A stretch of 64,000 nucleotides of DNA from Stutzerimonas stutzeri (GCF_038561965.1 NZ_CP139348.1:3844001-3908000), one strand, 5' to 3'; positions 1-8,681 are shown, counted from the first letter of the stretch. Numbers and translations are program-made. Notes: a model not told the origin generated them from the sequence alone.

Positions 1-687
1 AATGACCATCAGCGGGGTACGCAGCTCATGGCTGACGTCGCTGGTGAACAGCCGCTCGCGATCCAGGCTCTGGCGCAGCTGGCCTAGCGTGCTGTCGAAG
101 GCCGCCGCCAGGTGGCCAACTTCGTCATCCGGGTACTGCAACGCCAGTGGCGGCGCCGCCGGGTGCAATTGATCACGATGGCGAACCTGCTGCGCCAGCC
201 GGGACACCGGTGCCATGACTTTCTTGGCCATCAGCCAGCCAAGTGCCCAGGCGCCGACGATGCTCAGCAGGAATCCGGCCAGTACCACCATGAACAAGGC
301 TTCCTCACGTGCCTCGAATTCATGCTGCTCCTCCACCAGCAGGTATTTGGCACCGTCCACTTCACGCTGATAGACGTAGTAGGCATCGTCGTTGCGGACC
401 ACCTCGGTGAACCCATCGGCGAGTCCCCGAAAGGCCTCGGGTATCGGATAGCCGGGCAGGTTCGAGGCAAAGAAGCGGGTCGCGGCGTCGAGCCGCGGCG
501 CATCCCCGTGCACCATGACGTCATTGAACACGCTATCCAGTTCGCGCCCCAGCTCCTGGGTCACCAGGTGCTCCTCGATGAAATGCACGACCGCGACGAT
601 ACCGAGCGAAAACGTACCGCTGACCACCAGCGTCATCAGCGTGAAGGCAATGACGATGCGCCGGGCGAACGGTTGCTTAGCCAGCAT
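1..687 (-). CDS. colS: ColS-type sensor histidine kinase (3' part missing at window edge)
   Basis: This is the N-terminal 229 codons of an inner-membrane histidine kinase that runs off the left edge. The ATG at 687 overlaps the colR stop by 11 bp. Reading the minus strand gives a first membrane helix near residues 12-35, a periplasmic loop of about 100 residues, a second helix, a HAMP-like linker and then FTSDVSHELRTPL, the phospho-accepting His box. Just before the second helix the loop ends in EEQHEFEAREE, which includes an ExxE motif. ColS of P. putida is known to sense Fe(III)/Zn through such periplasmic acidic residues, and the overlap with a ColR-like regulator supports the name. The catalytic ATPase domain is not visible, so kinase integrity cannot be judged. 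Confidence 0.78.
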   Translation of the reverse strand, partial: MLAKQPFARRIVIAFTLMTLVVSGTFSLGIVAVVHFIEEHLVTQELGRELDSVFNDVMVHGDAPRLDAATRFFASNLPGYPIPEAFRGLADGFTEVVRNDDAYYVYQREVDGAKYLLVEEQHEFEAREEALFMVVLAGFLLSIVGAWALGWLMAKKVMAPVSRLAQQVRHRDQLHPAAPPLALQYPDDEVGHLAAAFDSTLGQLRQSLDRERLFTSDVSHELRTPLMVI

Positions 688-1360
688 GTTCGCTCTCCGC
701 GAGGCGAAAACCGACGCCATGCACGGTGTGCAGCAGCGCGGTCGCGAAGGGCTTGTCGAGCACCTGACGCAGCTGGTGGATATGGCTGCGCAAGCTGTCG
801 CTATCGGGAACGTCGTTGCCCCATAGCGCCTCCTCCAATTGCTCGCGGCGTACCACCGCCGGGCTCCTCTGCATGAGGATCGCCAGCAGCTTGTGGCCGA
901 TGGGGTTCAACCGCAGCGGCTGCCCGGCGCGACTGGCCTGCAGGGTGTCGAGGTCATATTGCAGGTCACCGACCTGCAGCTTGTTCTTGCGCGAACCCTG
1001 ACTGCGCCGCAGCACGGCCTCGATACGTGCCACCAGCTCGGACAGCGCGAACGGCTTGACCAAGTAGTCGTCGGCGCCTGCGCCAAGCCCCTGCAGCCGG
1101 TCATCAAGCGCATCGCGAGCGGTGAGCATGATGATCGGGGTGTCGCGCCCGGCATCCTCACGCAGCCGCTTGCACACCTGCAGTCCGTCGATCCCAGGCA
1201 GCATGATGTCCAGCACGATCAGGTCGTAACGCTCGGTGGCGGCCAGATGCAGGCCGCTGAGGCCATCTTGGGCGCAATCCACCACGTAGCCCTTGAGTTC
1301 GAGGTAATCCAGCACATTGGCCAGGATGTCGCGATTGTCTTCGATGACGAGGATGCGCAT
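677..1360 (-). CDS. colR: ColR-type OmpR-family response regulator
   Basis: A 227-residue DNA-binding response regulator. The receiver domain (about 1-115) has the acidic pair ED at residues 7-8, the phospho-acceptor Asp in DLIVLDIMLPGIDG, Thr in IIMLTA and Lys in YLVKPF. The winged-helix domain follows at about 130-222 (LRSHIHQLRQVLDK, TVHGVGFRL). The sequence closely resembles pseudomonad ColR as I recall it, and the partner kinase gene overlaps its 3' end. ColRS controls envelope and lipid-A modifying genes and metal tolerance in Pseudomonas. The divergent sulfatase-like and PAP2 genes would fit that role, but regulation of them is inference. The 109-bp divergent gap holds a small 5-bp-stem dyad at 1399-1413. 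Confidence 0.8.
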   Translation of the reverse strand: MRILVIEDNRDILANVLDYLELKGYVVDCAQDGLSGLHLAATERYDLIVLDIMLPGIDGLQVCKRLREDAGRDTPIIMLTARDALDDRLQGLGAGADDYLVKPFALSELVARIEAVLRRSQGSRKNKLQVGDLQYDLDTLQASRAGQPLRLNPIGHKLLAILMQRSPAVVRREQLEEALWGNDVPDSDSLRSHIHQLRQVLDKPFATALLHTVHGVGFRLAESEHAG

Positions 1361-1469
1361 ATCGGTTCGCTAGCAGGGCAAATGACGGAATTTTCACGCC
1401 TTCTTTACGAAGGGCTCACAGGTGGGTGCGCAGACTTCAGCGCGTTCAAACCCACCCGCGGATCATACG

Positions 1470-3428
1470 ATGACACTCCTTCGCCATGCTCAACTTCGTT
1501 ATCTGTCGCTGCTTGCCGGCCTCTGGTTCGGCGTTTTTCTGATCACCCGCGGCGCCTTGCTGTTTGCCCACTGGCAGGATGCAGCTGCCAGCCCGGGCGG
1601 GCTATTACGTGTGTTTGGCATCGGTACGATTTACGACCTGACTTTCCTGGCCTTCGCCACATTGCCCCTCGGCTGCTACCTCATGCTGTGTCCGCAGCGG
1701 CTCTGGGCGAATCGCTGGCATCAGCGCGGGCTCACCCTGCTGCTGGCCCTGAGTCTCTACGCCATGCTGTTCACCGGGCTCGCCGAATGGCTGTTCTGGG
1801 ACGAGTTCGGCGTGCGCTTCAATTTCATCGCGGTCGACTACCTGGTCTATTCCGACGAGGTGCTGAACAACATCCTTGAGTCATATCCCGTCTATTCGCT
1901 GCTGGCACTGCTGGTGCTGGTCACGTTGCTGGCCACCGCGGTGCTACAGGGGCCGATCAGGCGTGCGCTGGGCGCGCCGAGTCTGCCCTGGCGAGGCCGC
2001 GCCACGGTGCTGGCCGGCCTGCTGGTCGTTGCGACAGCAAGCGCGCTGATCGTTGGCCAGGACTTCCCGCGCGGCAACGGCGGCAACGCCTATCAACGCG
2101 AACTGGCGAGCAACGGTCCGTTCCAGTTCTTCGCCGCTTTTCGCAACAACGAGCTGGACTACGAACAGTTCTACGCCACGCTGCCCGAGCGCGATGCTGC
2201 CGAAGGCCTGCGCGCGGAAGTCGCTGAACCCAACGCACGCTTTATCGGCCAGGACCCGCAGGACATTCGCCGGGTAATCGACAACCCCGGCCGGCAGCGC
2301 AACCTCAACGTCGTGCTGATCACCGTGGAAAGCCTCAGCGCCAAATACCTGGGCAGCTTCGGCGACACCCGCGGGCTGACCCCCAACCTCGATCAGCTGC
2401 GCCAGCAGAGCCTGTTCTTCAATAACTTCTACGCCACCGGCACTCGTACCGACCGGGGCCTGGAAGCCATCACCCTGTCCGTACCGCCGACGCCCGGCCG
2501 CTCGATCGTCAAGCGCGTCGACCGCGAGAGCGGCTTCGCCAGCCTCGGCCAGCAGTTACGTGCGCAAGGCTACGACAGCGTGTTTCTCTATGGCGGGCGC
2601 GGCTACTTCGACAACATGAGTGCCTTCTTCAGCGGCAACGGCTACCGGGTGGTCGACCAGAGCAGCGTCGACGAGGCGGACATGCACTTCAAGAACGCCT
2701 GGGGCATGGCTGACGAGGACCTCTATCATCTGGCGATCCGCGAGGCAGATGCGGACTACGCCGTCGGCAAGCCGTTCCTCCTGCAATTGATGACCACATC
2801 CAATCATCGCCCCTACACCTACCCGGACGGGCGTATCGACATTCCTTCCGGCAAAGGTCGCGAGGGCGCGGTGAAATACACCGATGCCACCATTGGCGAG
2901 TTCCTGCATAACGCGCGGAGCAAGCCGTGGTTCGCCAATACGCTGTTTGTCATCGTCGCCGACCACACCGCTGGCAGCGCCGGCTCGCAGGACCTGCCGG
3001 TGGCCAACTATCACATCCCGCTGTTCATCTACGCCCCGAACCTGATCGAGCCGCGCGAGATGAACCTGGTGGCCAGCCAGATCGACATTGCCCCGACCCT
3101 GCTAGGTCTGCTCAACCTGGACTATGTCTCGACCTTCTTCGGCCGCAACCTGCTGCGCGACGACGTCCAGCCTGGGCGCGCACTGATCGGCAACTACCAG
3201 CACCTCGGCCTGTTCGACGGCAAGGACCTGGCGATTCTCAGCCCCCGTCGCGGCATCCGCCGTCACGATGACGCGCTGCAGGCCAGCCGCGAAGCCAGCG
3301 CTGGCATCGATGACCCGCTGGTGCGGCGCGATATCGCCTATTACCAGGGCGCCAGCTACGACTACGGCCACGCCCTGCTGAGCTGGAAGAGTCCGTCCTC
3401 AAGCGCCACCCAACTCAGCCAGCGCTGA
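1470..3428 (+). CDS. LTA synthase/sulfatase-family membrane phosphotransferase or hydrolase
   Basis: An inner-membrane protein of 652 residues with about five N-terminal helices (residues 1-190) and a large periplasmic sulfatase/alkaline-phosphatase-fold domain. Visible metal-site elements are Glu in NVVLITVES, the nucleophile Thr in YATGTRTDRG, and Asp/His in VIVADHT. This domain order is that of LtaS/OpgB-like enzymes, which move or hydrolyse phospho-alcohol groups on glycerophospholipids or periplasmic glucans. The substrate here is unknown. I chose the ATG at 1470 (MTLLRHAQLRY) because the upstream GTG at 1422 only adds a non-conserved hydrophilic stretch before the first helix. It is followed after 41 bp by a PAP2 phosphatase, probably in one operon, and is divergent from colRS. 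Confidence 0.75.
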   Translation: MTLLRHAQLRYLSLLAGLWFGVFLITRGALLFAHWQDAAASPGGLLRVFGIGTIYDLTFLAFATLPLGCYLMLCPQRLWANRWHQRGLTLLLALSLYAMLFTGLAEWLFWDEFGVRFNFIAVDYLVYSDEVLNNILESYPVYSLLALLVLVTLLATAVLQGPIRRALGAPSLPWRGRATVLAGLLVVATASALIVGQDFPRGNGGNAYQRELASNGPFQFFAAFRNNELDYEQFYATLPERDAAEGLRAEVAEPNARFIGQDPQDIRRVIDNPGRQRNLNVVLITVESLSAKYLGSFGDTRGLTPNLDQLRQQSLFFNNFYATGTRTDRGLEAITLSVPPTPGRSIVKRVDRESGFASLGQQLRAQGYDSVFLYGGRGYFDNMSAFFSGNGYRVVDQSSVDEADMHFKNAWGMADEDLYHLAIREADADYAVGKPFLLQLMTTSNHRPYTYPDGRIDIPSGKGREGAVKYTDATIGEFLHNARSKPWFANTLFVIVADHTAGSAGSQDLPVANYHIPLFIYAPNLIEPREMNLVASQIDIAPTLLGLLNLDYVSTFFGRNLLRDDVQPGRALIGNYQHLGLFDGKDLAILSPRRGIRRHDDALQASREASAGIDDPLVRRDIAYYQGASYDYGHALLSWKSPSSSATQLSQR

Positions 3429-3469
3429 ACCTGCCGGCGCCGTTCGCGGCGCCTCTGGAGCATGCAACG

Positions 3470-4210
3470 ATGAACCCGCCGAATCAGATTTCCCGCAGTC
3501 GACCGTTCAACTTCACCCTCGGCTTCGGCCTGCCCGCCCTGCTGATGGCAGCGCTGCTGTTTGGCGACCCGAGCAACCTCGACTTCGCCCTGTCGCGGCA
3601 GTTCTACGAGCCGGGAATCGGCTTTGTCGGGCGCCACAGCTGGCTACTCGAAGACTTTCTGCATGATCGGGTCAAGCAACTGGTTATCGTCATTGGCCTG
3701 CTCGCCATTGGCGGCTTCCTGCTCAGCCTGCTGCCGACACGGCTGGCGCCCTGGCGACGTTCGCTGGGCTATCTGGTGCTTGCGCTGGGCCTGTCGACCG
3801 CCATCGTCACGCCACTGAAGACGCTTACCGGCGTCCACTGCCCGTGGAGCCTTACCGATTTTGGCGGCAGCGAAACCTTCACGCCACTGCTGGCCGAGCG
3901 TGCGCCAACGCTAAAACCCGGGCGCTGCTGGCCGGGCGGGCATGCCTCGGCAGGCTTTTCATTACTGGCGCTGTTCTTCGTGCTACGTGATCGGCGGCCG
4001 CGTGCTGCGCGGTATGCGCTGGCCGTGGCGCTGGGCTTGGGCGCGGTGATGTCGCTGGGCCGGGTGATGCAGGGAGCGCATTTCGTCTCGCACAATCTGT
4101 GGACGCTGCTGTTCGACTGGACGATCTGCCTGGCCTGCTATCGGCTTGTGCTGTATCGACCGGCCGTTGTGCTGCAGTCGGTGCCGGCGACGCCCGAGCC
4201 GGCACGCTAG
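3470..4210 (+). CDS. PAP2-family membrane phosphatase
   Basis: A 246-residue integral membrane phosphatase of the PAP2/acid phosphatase superfamily. Its three signature motifs are visible in order: KTLTGVHCPW (motif 1 variant, about residue 118), PGGHASAGFS (motif 2 with catalytic His, about 152) and SLGRVMQGAHFVSHNLW (motif 3, about 190). Six hydrophobic segments surround them. Family members dephosphorylate phosphatidic acid, undecaprenyl pyrophosphate or lipid A. The subclass with GVHCPW is often associated with lipid A or phospholipid remodelling. It follows the sulfatase-family gene closely and ends at a clear terminator, so the two probably form an envelope-modification operon. The exact substrate is not evident from the sequence. 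Confidence 0.8.
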   Translation: MNPPNQISRSRPFNFTLGFGLPALLMAALLFGDPSNLDFALSRQFYEPGIGFVGRHSWLLEDFLHDRVKQLVIVIGLLAIGGFLLSLLPTRLAPWRRSLGYLVLALGLSTAIVTPLKTLTGVHCPWSLTDFGGSETFTPLLAERAPTLKPGRCWPGGHASAGFSLLALFFVLRDRRPRAARYALAVALGLGAVMSLGRVMQGAHFVSHNLWTLLFDWTICLACYRLVLYRPAVVLQSVPATPEPAR

Positions 4211-4224
4211 CACCATTCGACAGC

Positions 4225-4258
4225 GGCGCACGGACCAGTGGCCGTGCGCCGTTTCTTG
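4225..4258 (+). terminator. Rho-independent terminator after the PAP2 gene
   Basis: A 9-bp GC stem (GGCGCACGG / CCGTGCGCC) with an 8-nt loop, followed by GTTTCTTG, lies 15 bp after the PAP2 stop codon. Confidence 0.75.
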
Positions 4259-4279
4259 TGGATATTCGGCAGCAGGCGG

Positions 4280-4699
4280 TCAACGACGAAAGGCTTGCGC
4301 CTTGGCCTGATCGACATGATGGCGCCAGTCGCGGTCGCGCTGGCGCTCCAGCGCACTGCCCTGCCATGTCGCAAGCCCGCTGCTGGCCTGCTGCATCGCC
4401 TGGCACTGGCGATAGCCATCGTCCCAGCCTTCGGCGTACAGCGGTTGCGCCATATAGCGCGGCACGTCCTTGCGGAACTGCACCAGTGCACCGCCAGCCT
4501 GTCGGCCACTGCCACAACCTGCCCGAAAGCCCTCGGCGTATTCCGGCGGATAGTCATCGTCCAGCAGTTGCCCCGGTGCTCTCTGGCAACCGCTCATGGC
4601 AAATGCGGCAAGCATCACCGCCAACAAGGCGCGACGGCGGCGAAACGACTCGACGCGTCGGCAGGCCGCGCGACGCAAAGACAGCGAGCAATAGGACAT
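4280..4699 (-). CDS. Putative outer-membrane lipoprotein, unknown function
   Basis: A 139-residue predicted lipoprotein. An Arg-rich N-region (RVESFRRRR) and hydrophobic core lead to the lipobox AFAMSGC around residue 38, followed by an acidic and aromatic mature part containing YPPEYAEGFRAGC and YAEGWDDGYRQC. The EGF/DGY repeats look conserved, but I do not recognise a named family. The ATG at 4699 is preceded by AGGTGCTCT as a plausible ribosome site; further upstream in-frame codons add only low-complexity sequence. It is convergent with the PAP2 operon and divergent from cytochrome b561. No function should be inferred beyond envelope localisation. Confidence 0.65.
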   Translation of the reverse strand: MSYCSLSLRRAACRRVESFRRRRALLAVMLAAFAMSGCQRAPGQLLDDDYPPEYAEGFRAGCGSGRQAGGALVQFRKDVPRYMAQPLYAEGWDDGYRQCQAMQQASSGLATWQGSALERQRDRDWRHHVDQAKAQAFRR

Positions 4700-4910
4700 A
4701 GAGCACCTAGCGAAGTGAACAACGGCCGCCACCACAAGCGCAGGCAGCGGGTCTCGATGGTCAGTTTGCGCATTGCAGCGTCGGCGTTTCGTCAAACCAC
4801 CGTGAACGAAACGTGAATCTCTGCGAAGCCGATGGCGCCTAGCGCTGGCCACAGGATGGAGGAAGTCCCAAATTAACGCGACAGCCTGCCGCAGGCGCAG
4901 CGGCTTGCCG

Positions 4911-4942
4911 CTAAGGTTCGCTTAAGCTTGGCGTCCTAGACT
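4911..4942 (+). promoter_or_regulatory. Candidate BqsR-type tandem site and -10 of cytochrome b561
   Basis: CTAAG (4911-4915), six bases, TTAAG (4922-4926), then ten bases and a -10-like TAGACT (4937-4942). The published BqsR recognition sequence in P. aeruginosa is TTAAG-N6-TTAAG; this site has one mismatch. The second half-site occupies the position of a -35 box, as expected for an activator-dependent promoter. The bqs operon promoter at 62253-62284 has the same geometry. Confidence 0.55.
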
Positions 4943-4972
4943 GCCGACATTTCCATACAAGGAGTAAGTGAA

Positions 4973-5524
4973 ATGACCGCATCCAACCCGTTGTTACGCT
5001 ATGGACGCCTGAGCATCGCCTTGCATTGGTTGATGCTGCTGTTGATCGCGGCGGTTTACGCGACCATCGAACTCAAGGGCAATTTCCCCAAGGGCAGCGA
5101 GCCGCGCGAGCTGCTCAAGCACTGGCACTTCATGCTCGGCCTGAGCGTTTTCGCGCTGGTCTGGCTGCGTCTGCTGGCGCGCTGGCTGCACCCGGCGCCG
5201 AAGGCAGTCGCCGGCGCTGGCTGGGAACGGGCGCTGGCCAAGCTGATGCACCTGGCGCTGTACGGCCTGATGATCGGCCTGCCACTGCTCGGCTGGCTGA
5301 CGCTGAGCGCCGCGGACAAGCCGATTCCCTTCTTCGGCTTCGAGCTGCCGACGCTGATCGGCGCAAACAAGGATCTCGCCGGCCAGTTCAAGGAGCTGCA
5401 TGAAACGCTGGCGGTGGCTGGTTATTGGCTGATCGGCCTGCATGCGGTGGCCGCACTGTTCCACGAATACGTGCGCCGCGACGGCACCCTGCAGCGCATG
5501 CTGCCGCGCCACCGTCAGGCCTGA
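4973..5524 (+). CDS. cybB: Cytochrome b561 (CybB family)
   Basis: A 183-residue four-helix di-heme b-type cytochrome of the inner membrane. Conserved His residues are seen in SIALHWLM (helix 1), LKHWHFMLG (helix 2), ELHETLAVAGYW and GLHAVAALFHEY (helices 3-4). Family members pass electrons between the quinone pool and acceptors, including superoxide in E. coli CybB. It starts at an ATG with a strong AAGGAGT ribosome site 8 bp upstream, is monocistronic, and ends at a bidirectional terminator. The promoter carries a tandem repeat like the one in front of the bqs two-component operon at the far end of the window, so Fe(II)-responsive control is a reasonable hypothesis. Confidence 0.88.
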   Translation: MTASNPLLRYGRLSIALHWLMLLLIAAVYATIELKGNFPKGSEPRELLKHWHFMLGLSVFALVWLRLLARWLHPAPKAVAGAGWERALAKLMHLALYGLMIGLPLLGWLTLSAADKPIPFFGFELPTLIGANKDLAGQFKELHETLAVAGYWLIGLHAVAALFHEYVRRDGTLQRMLPRHRQA

Positions 5525-5535
5525 AGCGCAGACGC

Positions 5536-5574
5536 GAAAACGCCCGGTCGACTGATCATCGACCGGGCGTTTTC
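5536..5574. terminator. Bidirectional terminator between cybB and moeA
   Basis: A 16-bp perfect inverted repeat (arms 5536-5551 and 5559-5574) with a 7-nt loop. It carries an A-run on one side and a T-run on the other, so it can terminate both the plus-strand cybB and the minus-strand moeA transcripts. Confidence 0.92.
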
Positions 5575-5579
5575 GTGTC

Positions 5580-6812
5580 TCAGCCGAGCAGTTCGCTGAA
5601 CGGCAGGTATTGCACCAGCTCGCCTTCGGCGAGGGTGCGCTGGCATTCGACGATGGCCAGACCGTCGGCCCAGGTCGCGGAGGTCAGCATGGCCGAACCC
5701 TGGCGTGGGAACAGACGCACCTCGAGACGGCCATCGACCGCTTCGAGGCGCGCGCGCAGGAACTGCTGGCGGACATTGGCCTTGCGCCAGGCGAAACCGG
5801 CAGGCAGGCGCAGCGGCGTGACCTCGACCTGCGTGCAGCCTTGGGCGCGCAGCAGGAACGGCCGCGCCACCACCAGCGAGGTGACCAGTGCCGCCGCCGG
5901 GTTGCCGGGCAGGCCGATCCAGGGCGTGCCGTTGATCTCGCCGAAGGCAAGGGGTTTGCCCGGCTGAATTGCCAGACGCCACAGGTGCAGCTCGCCCAAT
6001 TCGCGGATCGCCTGCTTGAGATGATCCTCTTCACCCACCGAAACACCACCCGAGGTGATGATCAGGTCGAAGCGGCTCGCTGCATCGGCCAGCGCGTCGC
6101 GGCTGGCGCCGAGGTCGTCGATCAGAATCGGATAGTCGTGCACCTCGCAGCCGAGGCTCTGCAGCACGCCGAGCAGGCTGTAACGGTTGGAGTTGTAGAT
6201 CTGCCCGGCGCCCAGCGGCTCGCCTGGCTCGCGTAGCTCGTTGCCGCTGGACAGCAGCGCCACGCGCAGACGCCGGTAGACCTTCACCCGCGCCACGCCG
6301 AAGGTCGCCAGCAGGCCGAGTTCCTGCGGGCGCAGACGCTTGCCGGCGTCAATCAGACGCTCGCCTGCGGCGGTTTCCTCGCCCAGGCAACGTACGTTGT
6401 CACCGACCTTTACCGCCGGCAGCCAGATGCGATCGCCTTCGACGCGGCAGTTTTCCTGGGCGACCACGGCATCTGCGCCCGGCGGCAACGGCGCGCCGGT
6501 GAAGATGCGCACCGCATGCCCGGCCGGCAGCTGCTGACTGGCGTCATCACCTGCGGCGATGCGTCCGGCCAGCGGCAGTGCGCCGCCCTCGGCCGGCAGA
6601 TCGGCCGCGCGCAGGGCGTAGCCGTCCATCGCGCTGTTGTCCCAGGGCGGCACCGGAAAGCTCGCATCCAGCGGCTCGGCGAGCACGCGGCCGAGGGCAT
6701 CGCGCAGCGCGACCTCTTCCACCGCGGGCGGCGCCGGCACCCGCGCCAGCAGTTCGGCGATGGCCTCGTCGACCGGCTTCAGCCCGCCGGTATCGCAGCC
6801 ACAGGCGCTCAT
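5580..6812 (-). CDS. moeA: Molybdopterin molybdotransferase MoeA
   Basis: A 410-residue cytosolic enzyme that inserts molybdate into adenylylated molybdopterin, the last step of Mo-cofactor synthesis. Family landmarks are VPPWDNSAMDGYALR (about 55-69), the MoCF-like domain with LLSSGNELREPGEPL and TSGGVSVGEEDH, and a C-terminal beta-barrel domain with GLPGNPAAALV just before it. The ATG at 6812 overlaps the moaB stop as ATGA, showing translational coupling. Linkage to narGHJI indicates a role in supplying Mo-bis-MGD to NarG, although other molybdoenzymes would also use the product. Confidence 0.93.
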   Translation of the reverse strand: MSACGCDTGGLKPVDEAIAELLARVPAPPAVEEVALRDALGRVLAEPLDASFPVPPWDNSAMDGYALRAADLPAEGGALPLAGRIAAGDDASQQLPAGHAVRIFTGAPLPPGADAVVAQENCRVEGDRIWLPAVKVGDNVRCLGEETAAGERLIDAGKRLRPQELGLLATFGVARVKVYRRLRVALLSSGNELREPGEPLGAGQIYNSNRYSLLGVLQSLGCEVHDYPILIDDLGASRDALADAASRFDLIITSGGVSVGEEDHLKQAIRELGELHLWRLAIQPGKPLAFGEINGTPWIGLPGNPAAALVTSLVVARPFLLRAQGCTQVEVTPLRLPAGFAWRKANVRQQFLRARLEAVDGRLEVRLFPRQGSAMLTSATWADGLAIVECQRTLAEGELVQYLPFSELLG

Positions 6813-7351
6813 GAGCGCGGCCCGCAATAATCGACCCCGGACGCTTTGAGGTGCGGCACGAAGTTGCAGGGCTTGGTGCGGCTGTCCAGCTGCTCGACGA
6901 GGATCTTGTTCCAGGCGGTGCGGCAGGCGTTGGTCGAGCCCGGCAGGCAGCAGACCAGGGTGCCGTTGCTCATGCCGGCCAGCGCGCGCGACTGCACGGT
7001 GGAGGTGCCGATTTCGCCCAGCGAAACGTAGCGGAACAGTTCACCGAAGCCGTCGACGTCTTTGTCCAGCAGCGGCTGTACCGCCTGTGGAGTGTTGTCG
7101 CGGGCGGTGAAACCGGTGCCGCCGGTGATCAGCACCACCTGCACGTTCTCGCTGGCGATCCAGCTGCAGACACGGGCGCGGATCTGCCAGATGTCGTCCT
7201 TGACGATGGCCCGCTCGGCCAGGCTATGGCCCACGCTCTGCAGGCCGTCGATCAGCGCCTGGCCGGAAGTATCGGAATCGATGTTGCGGGTGTCGCTCAC
7301 CGTGAGCACCGCAATGCTCAGGGGCTGGAATTCGCTGTTGGACAGGTGAGC
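6809..7351 (-). CDS. moaB: Molybdenum cofactor biosynthesis protein MoaB
   Basis: A 180-residue MogA/MoaB-family protein that binds and adenylylates molybdopterin before metal insertion. The ATP/MPT binding signature VVLITGGTGFTARDNTPQAV and the later LPGSTNACRTAW segment are clear. I place the start at 7351 (MAHLSNSEFQPL), with GGGAG 8-12 bases upstream; the longer reading adds a non-conserved leader. The stop overlaps moeA by 4 bp, so the two genes form one transcript. The 247-bp gap upstream separates it from moaA, leaving room for its own promoter, but I could not identify a convincing box there. Confidence 0.9.
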   Translation of the reverse strand, partial: AHLSNSEFQPLSIAVLTVSDTRNIDSDTSGQALIDGLQSVGHSLAERAIVKDDIWQIRARVCSWIASENVQVVLITGGTGFTARDNTPQAVQPLLDKDVDGFGELFRYVSLGEIGTSTVQSRALAGMSNGTLVCCLPGSTNACRTAWNKILVEQLDSRTKPCNFVPHLKASGVDYCGPRS

Positions 7352-7598
7352 CATGGCTCGAAACTCCCTTGAAGATGTGTGCGCAGGCTGCACCGGTGCC
7401 GTGCGCGAACCCATTCCCCATTGGAGGTATGTCCGCGCGGCGCGGGTGCCGTGAGGTCTGACAACGCTGCAGGCGATTGCAAGCCCTGGTTCTGCGACAA
7501 GGCCCGGCTGCGGCAGCTGGGCATGTGGGTCAAACCGGCAATGCCGGTCGATGGTAGCGAATTAAGCGGTCGACTCGTAGCCCGTGCCGGCGCCCGCC

Positions 7599-8588
7599 TC
7601 AACCGCCACTGGCATTCATGAAGCGCAATACCTGGACCTCGCCGCTGCTGGAGAATTCATGGCGCAGCGGTTTGCGCTGCAGCGCAGCGTGGATGGCGTC
7701 GATCACCGGCTGGTCGCTGGTTGGGTGGCGACGCAGCAGCGCGCGCAGGTCGATGGAGTTCTCGTGGCCCAGGCACAGCAGCAGGCGCCCTTCGACCGTC
7801 AGCCGCACGCGGTTGCAGGTAGCGCAAAAGTTGTGGGAATGCGGCGAGATAAAACCGATGCGCGTCTGCGGATGGTCCGCCAGGCGCACGTAGCGCGCCG
7901 GCCCGCCGCTCTGCTCGGCGGAATCGATCAATGCATGGCGTTCGGCGATCAGCGCACGTACTTCGTCGCTGGAGCAGAAGCTCTCACCGCGCGAACGACC
8001 GACGTCGCCCAACGGCATTTCCTCGATGAAGCCCAGGTCCAGCCCGCCGGCAATGGCGAAATCCACCAGGTCGGCAACTTCCTCGGCATTGCGACCTTTC
8101 ATCACCACGGCGTTGAGCTTGATCCGCTCGAAGCCGGCGTCCCGTGCCGCGTCGATGCCGTCGAGCACCTGTTGCAGCTGACCGGTGCGGGTGATGGCGT
8201 GAAACTTGTCGGCGTCCAGGCTATCGAGGCTGATGTTCAGCCGCTTGACCCCGGCCCGCGCCAGCGGTGCGGCAAGCTTGACCAGCTGCGAGCCGTTGGT
8301 GGTCATCACCAGTTCGCGCAGGCCCGGCAATGCGGCAATGCGCTCGCAGAGACCGACGATGCCCTGGCGTACCAGCGGCTCGCCGCCGGTGAGGCGAATC
8401 TTCTTCACCCCGAGGCCGACGAAAATGCGCGCGATGCGCTCCAACTCCTCCAGACCGAGCACCTGCTGGCGCGGCAGGAAGGTCATGTCCTCGGCCATGC
8501 AGTAGACGCAGCGGAAGTCGCAGCGGTCGGTCACCGACATGCGCAGGTAGTCGATCTGGCGGTTGTGGGCATCGCGTAGTTGAGTCAT
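7599..8588 (-). CDS. moaA: GTP 3',8-cyclase MoaA (radical SAM)
   Basis: A 329-residue radical-SAM enzyme that, with MoaC, converts GTP to cyclic pyranopterin in the first step of Mo-cofactor synthesis. The SAM cluster motif is CDFRCVYC (CxxxCxxC) near residues 24-31, the second cluster is FCATCNRVRL with a later Cys in LLLCLG, and the chain ends in the functionally important Gly-Gly (NASGG). I chose ATG 8588 because AGAGG lies 7-11 bases upstream; an ATG three codons earlier is possible. It sits directly downstream of the narGHJI-ppiC set, as in the P. aeruginosa nar cluster, so it probably serves NarG assembly under denitrifying conditions. Confidence 0.93.
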   Translation of the reverse strand: MTQLRDAHNRQIDYLRMSVTDRCDFRCVYCMAEDMTFLPRQQVLGLEELERIARIFVGLGVKKIRLTGGEPLVRQGIVGLCERIAALPGLRELVMTTNGSQLVKLAAPLARAGVKRLNISLDSLDADKFHAITRTGQLQQVLDGIDAARDAGFERIKLNAVVMKGRNAEEVADLVDFAIAGGLDLGFIEEMPLGDVGRSRGESFCSSDEVRALIAERHALIDSAEQSGGPARYVRLADHPQTRIGFISPHSHNFCATCNRVRLTVEGRLLLCLGHENSIDLRALLRRHPTSDQPVIDAIHAALQRKPLRHEFSSSGEVQVLRFMNASGG

Positions 8589-8609
8589 CGATAACACCTC
8601 TGAAGCTTC

Positions 8610-8681
8610 GTAGGGTGGATGACACTTTTTTCATCCACCATGGCCCTGCCCGGTGGATGGGTGAAGCGTCATCCACCCGAC
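8610..8681. repeat. GTAGGGTGGAT-type palindromic repeat (pair)
   Basis: GTAGGGTGGATGA is followed by ATCCACC, GGTGGAT and GTCATCCACCC in alternating orientation within 72 bp. The same core recurs at 34341, 45787, 54440 and 54503. It lies in the 110-bp gap between ppiC and moaA. Confidence 0.75.

Noticed and set aside
1399..1413. CCTTC-N5-GAAGG dyad in the colR divergent gap as an operator
   Set aside because: Stem too short and not similar to a confirmed ColR site; left as a note only.
7352..7598. Possible molybdenum-cofactor riboswitch in the 247-bp gap upstream of moaB
   Set aside because: I could not fit the conserved Moco RNA helices to the sequence; only short GC complementarities and a repeated GGTGCCGTG are seen. 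A covariance-model search would be decisive.
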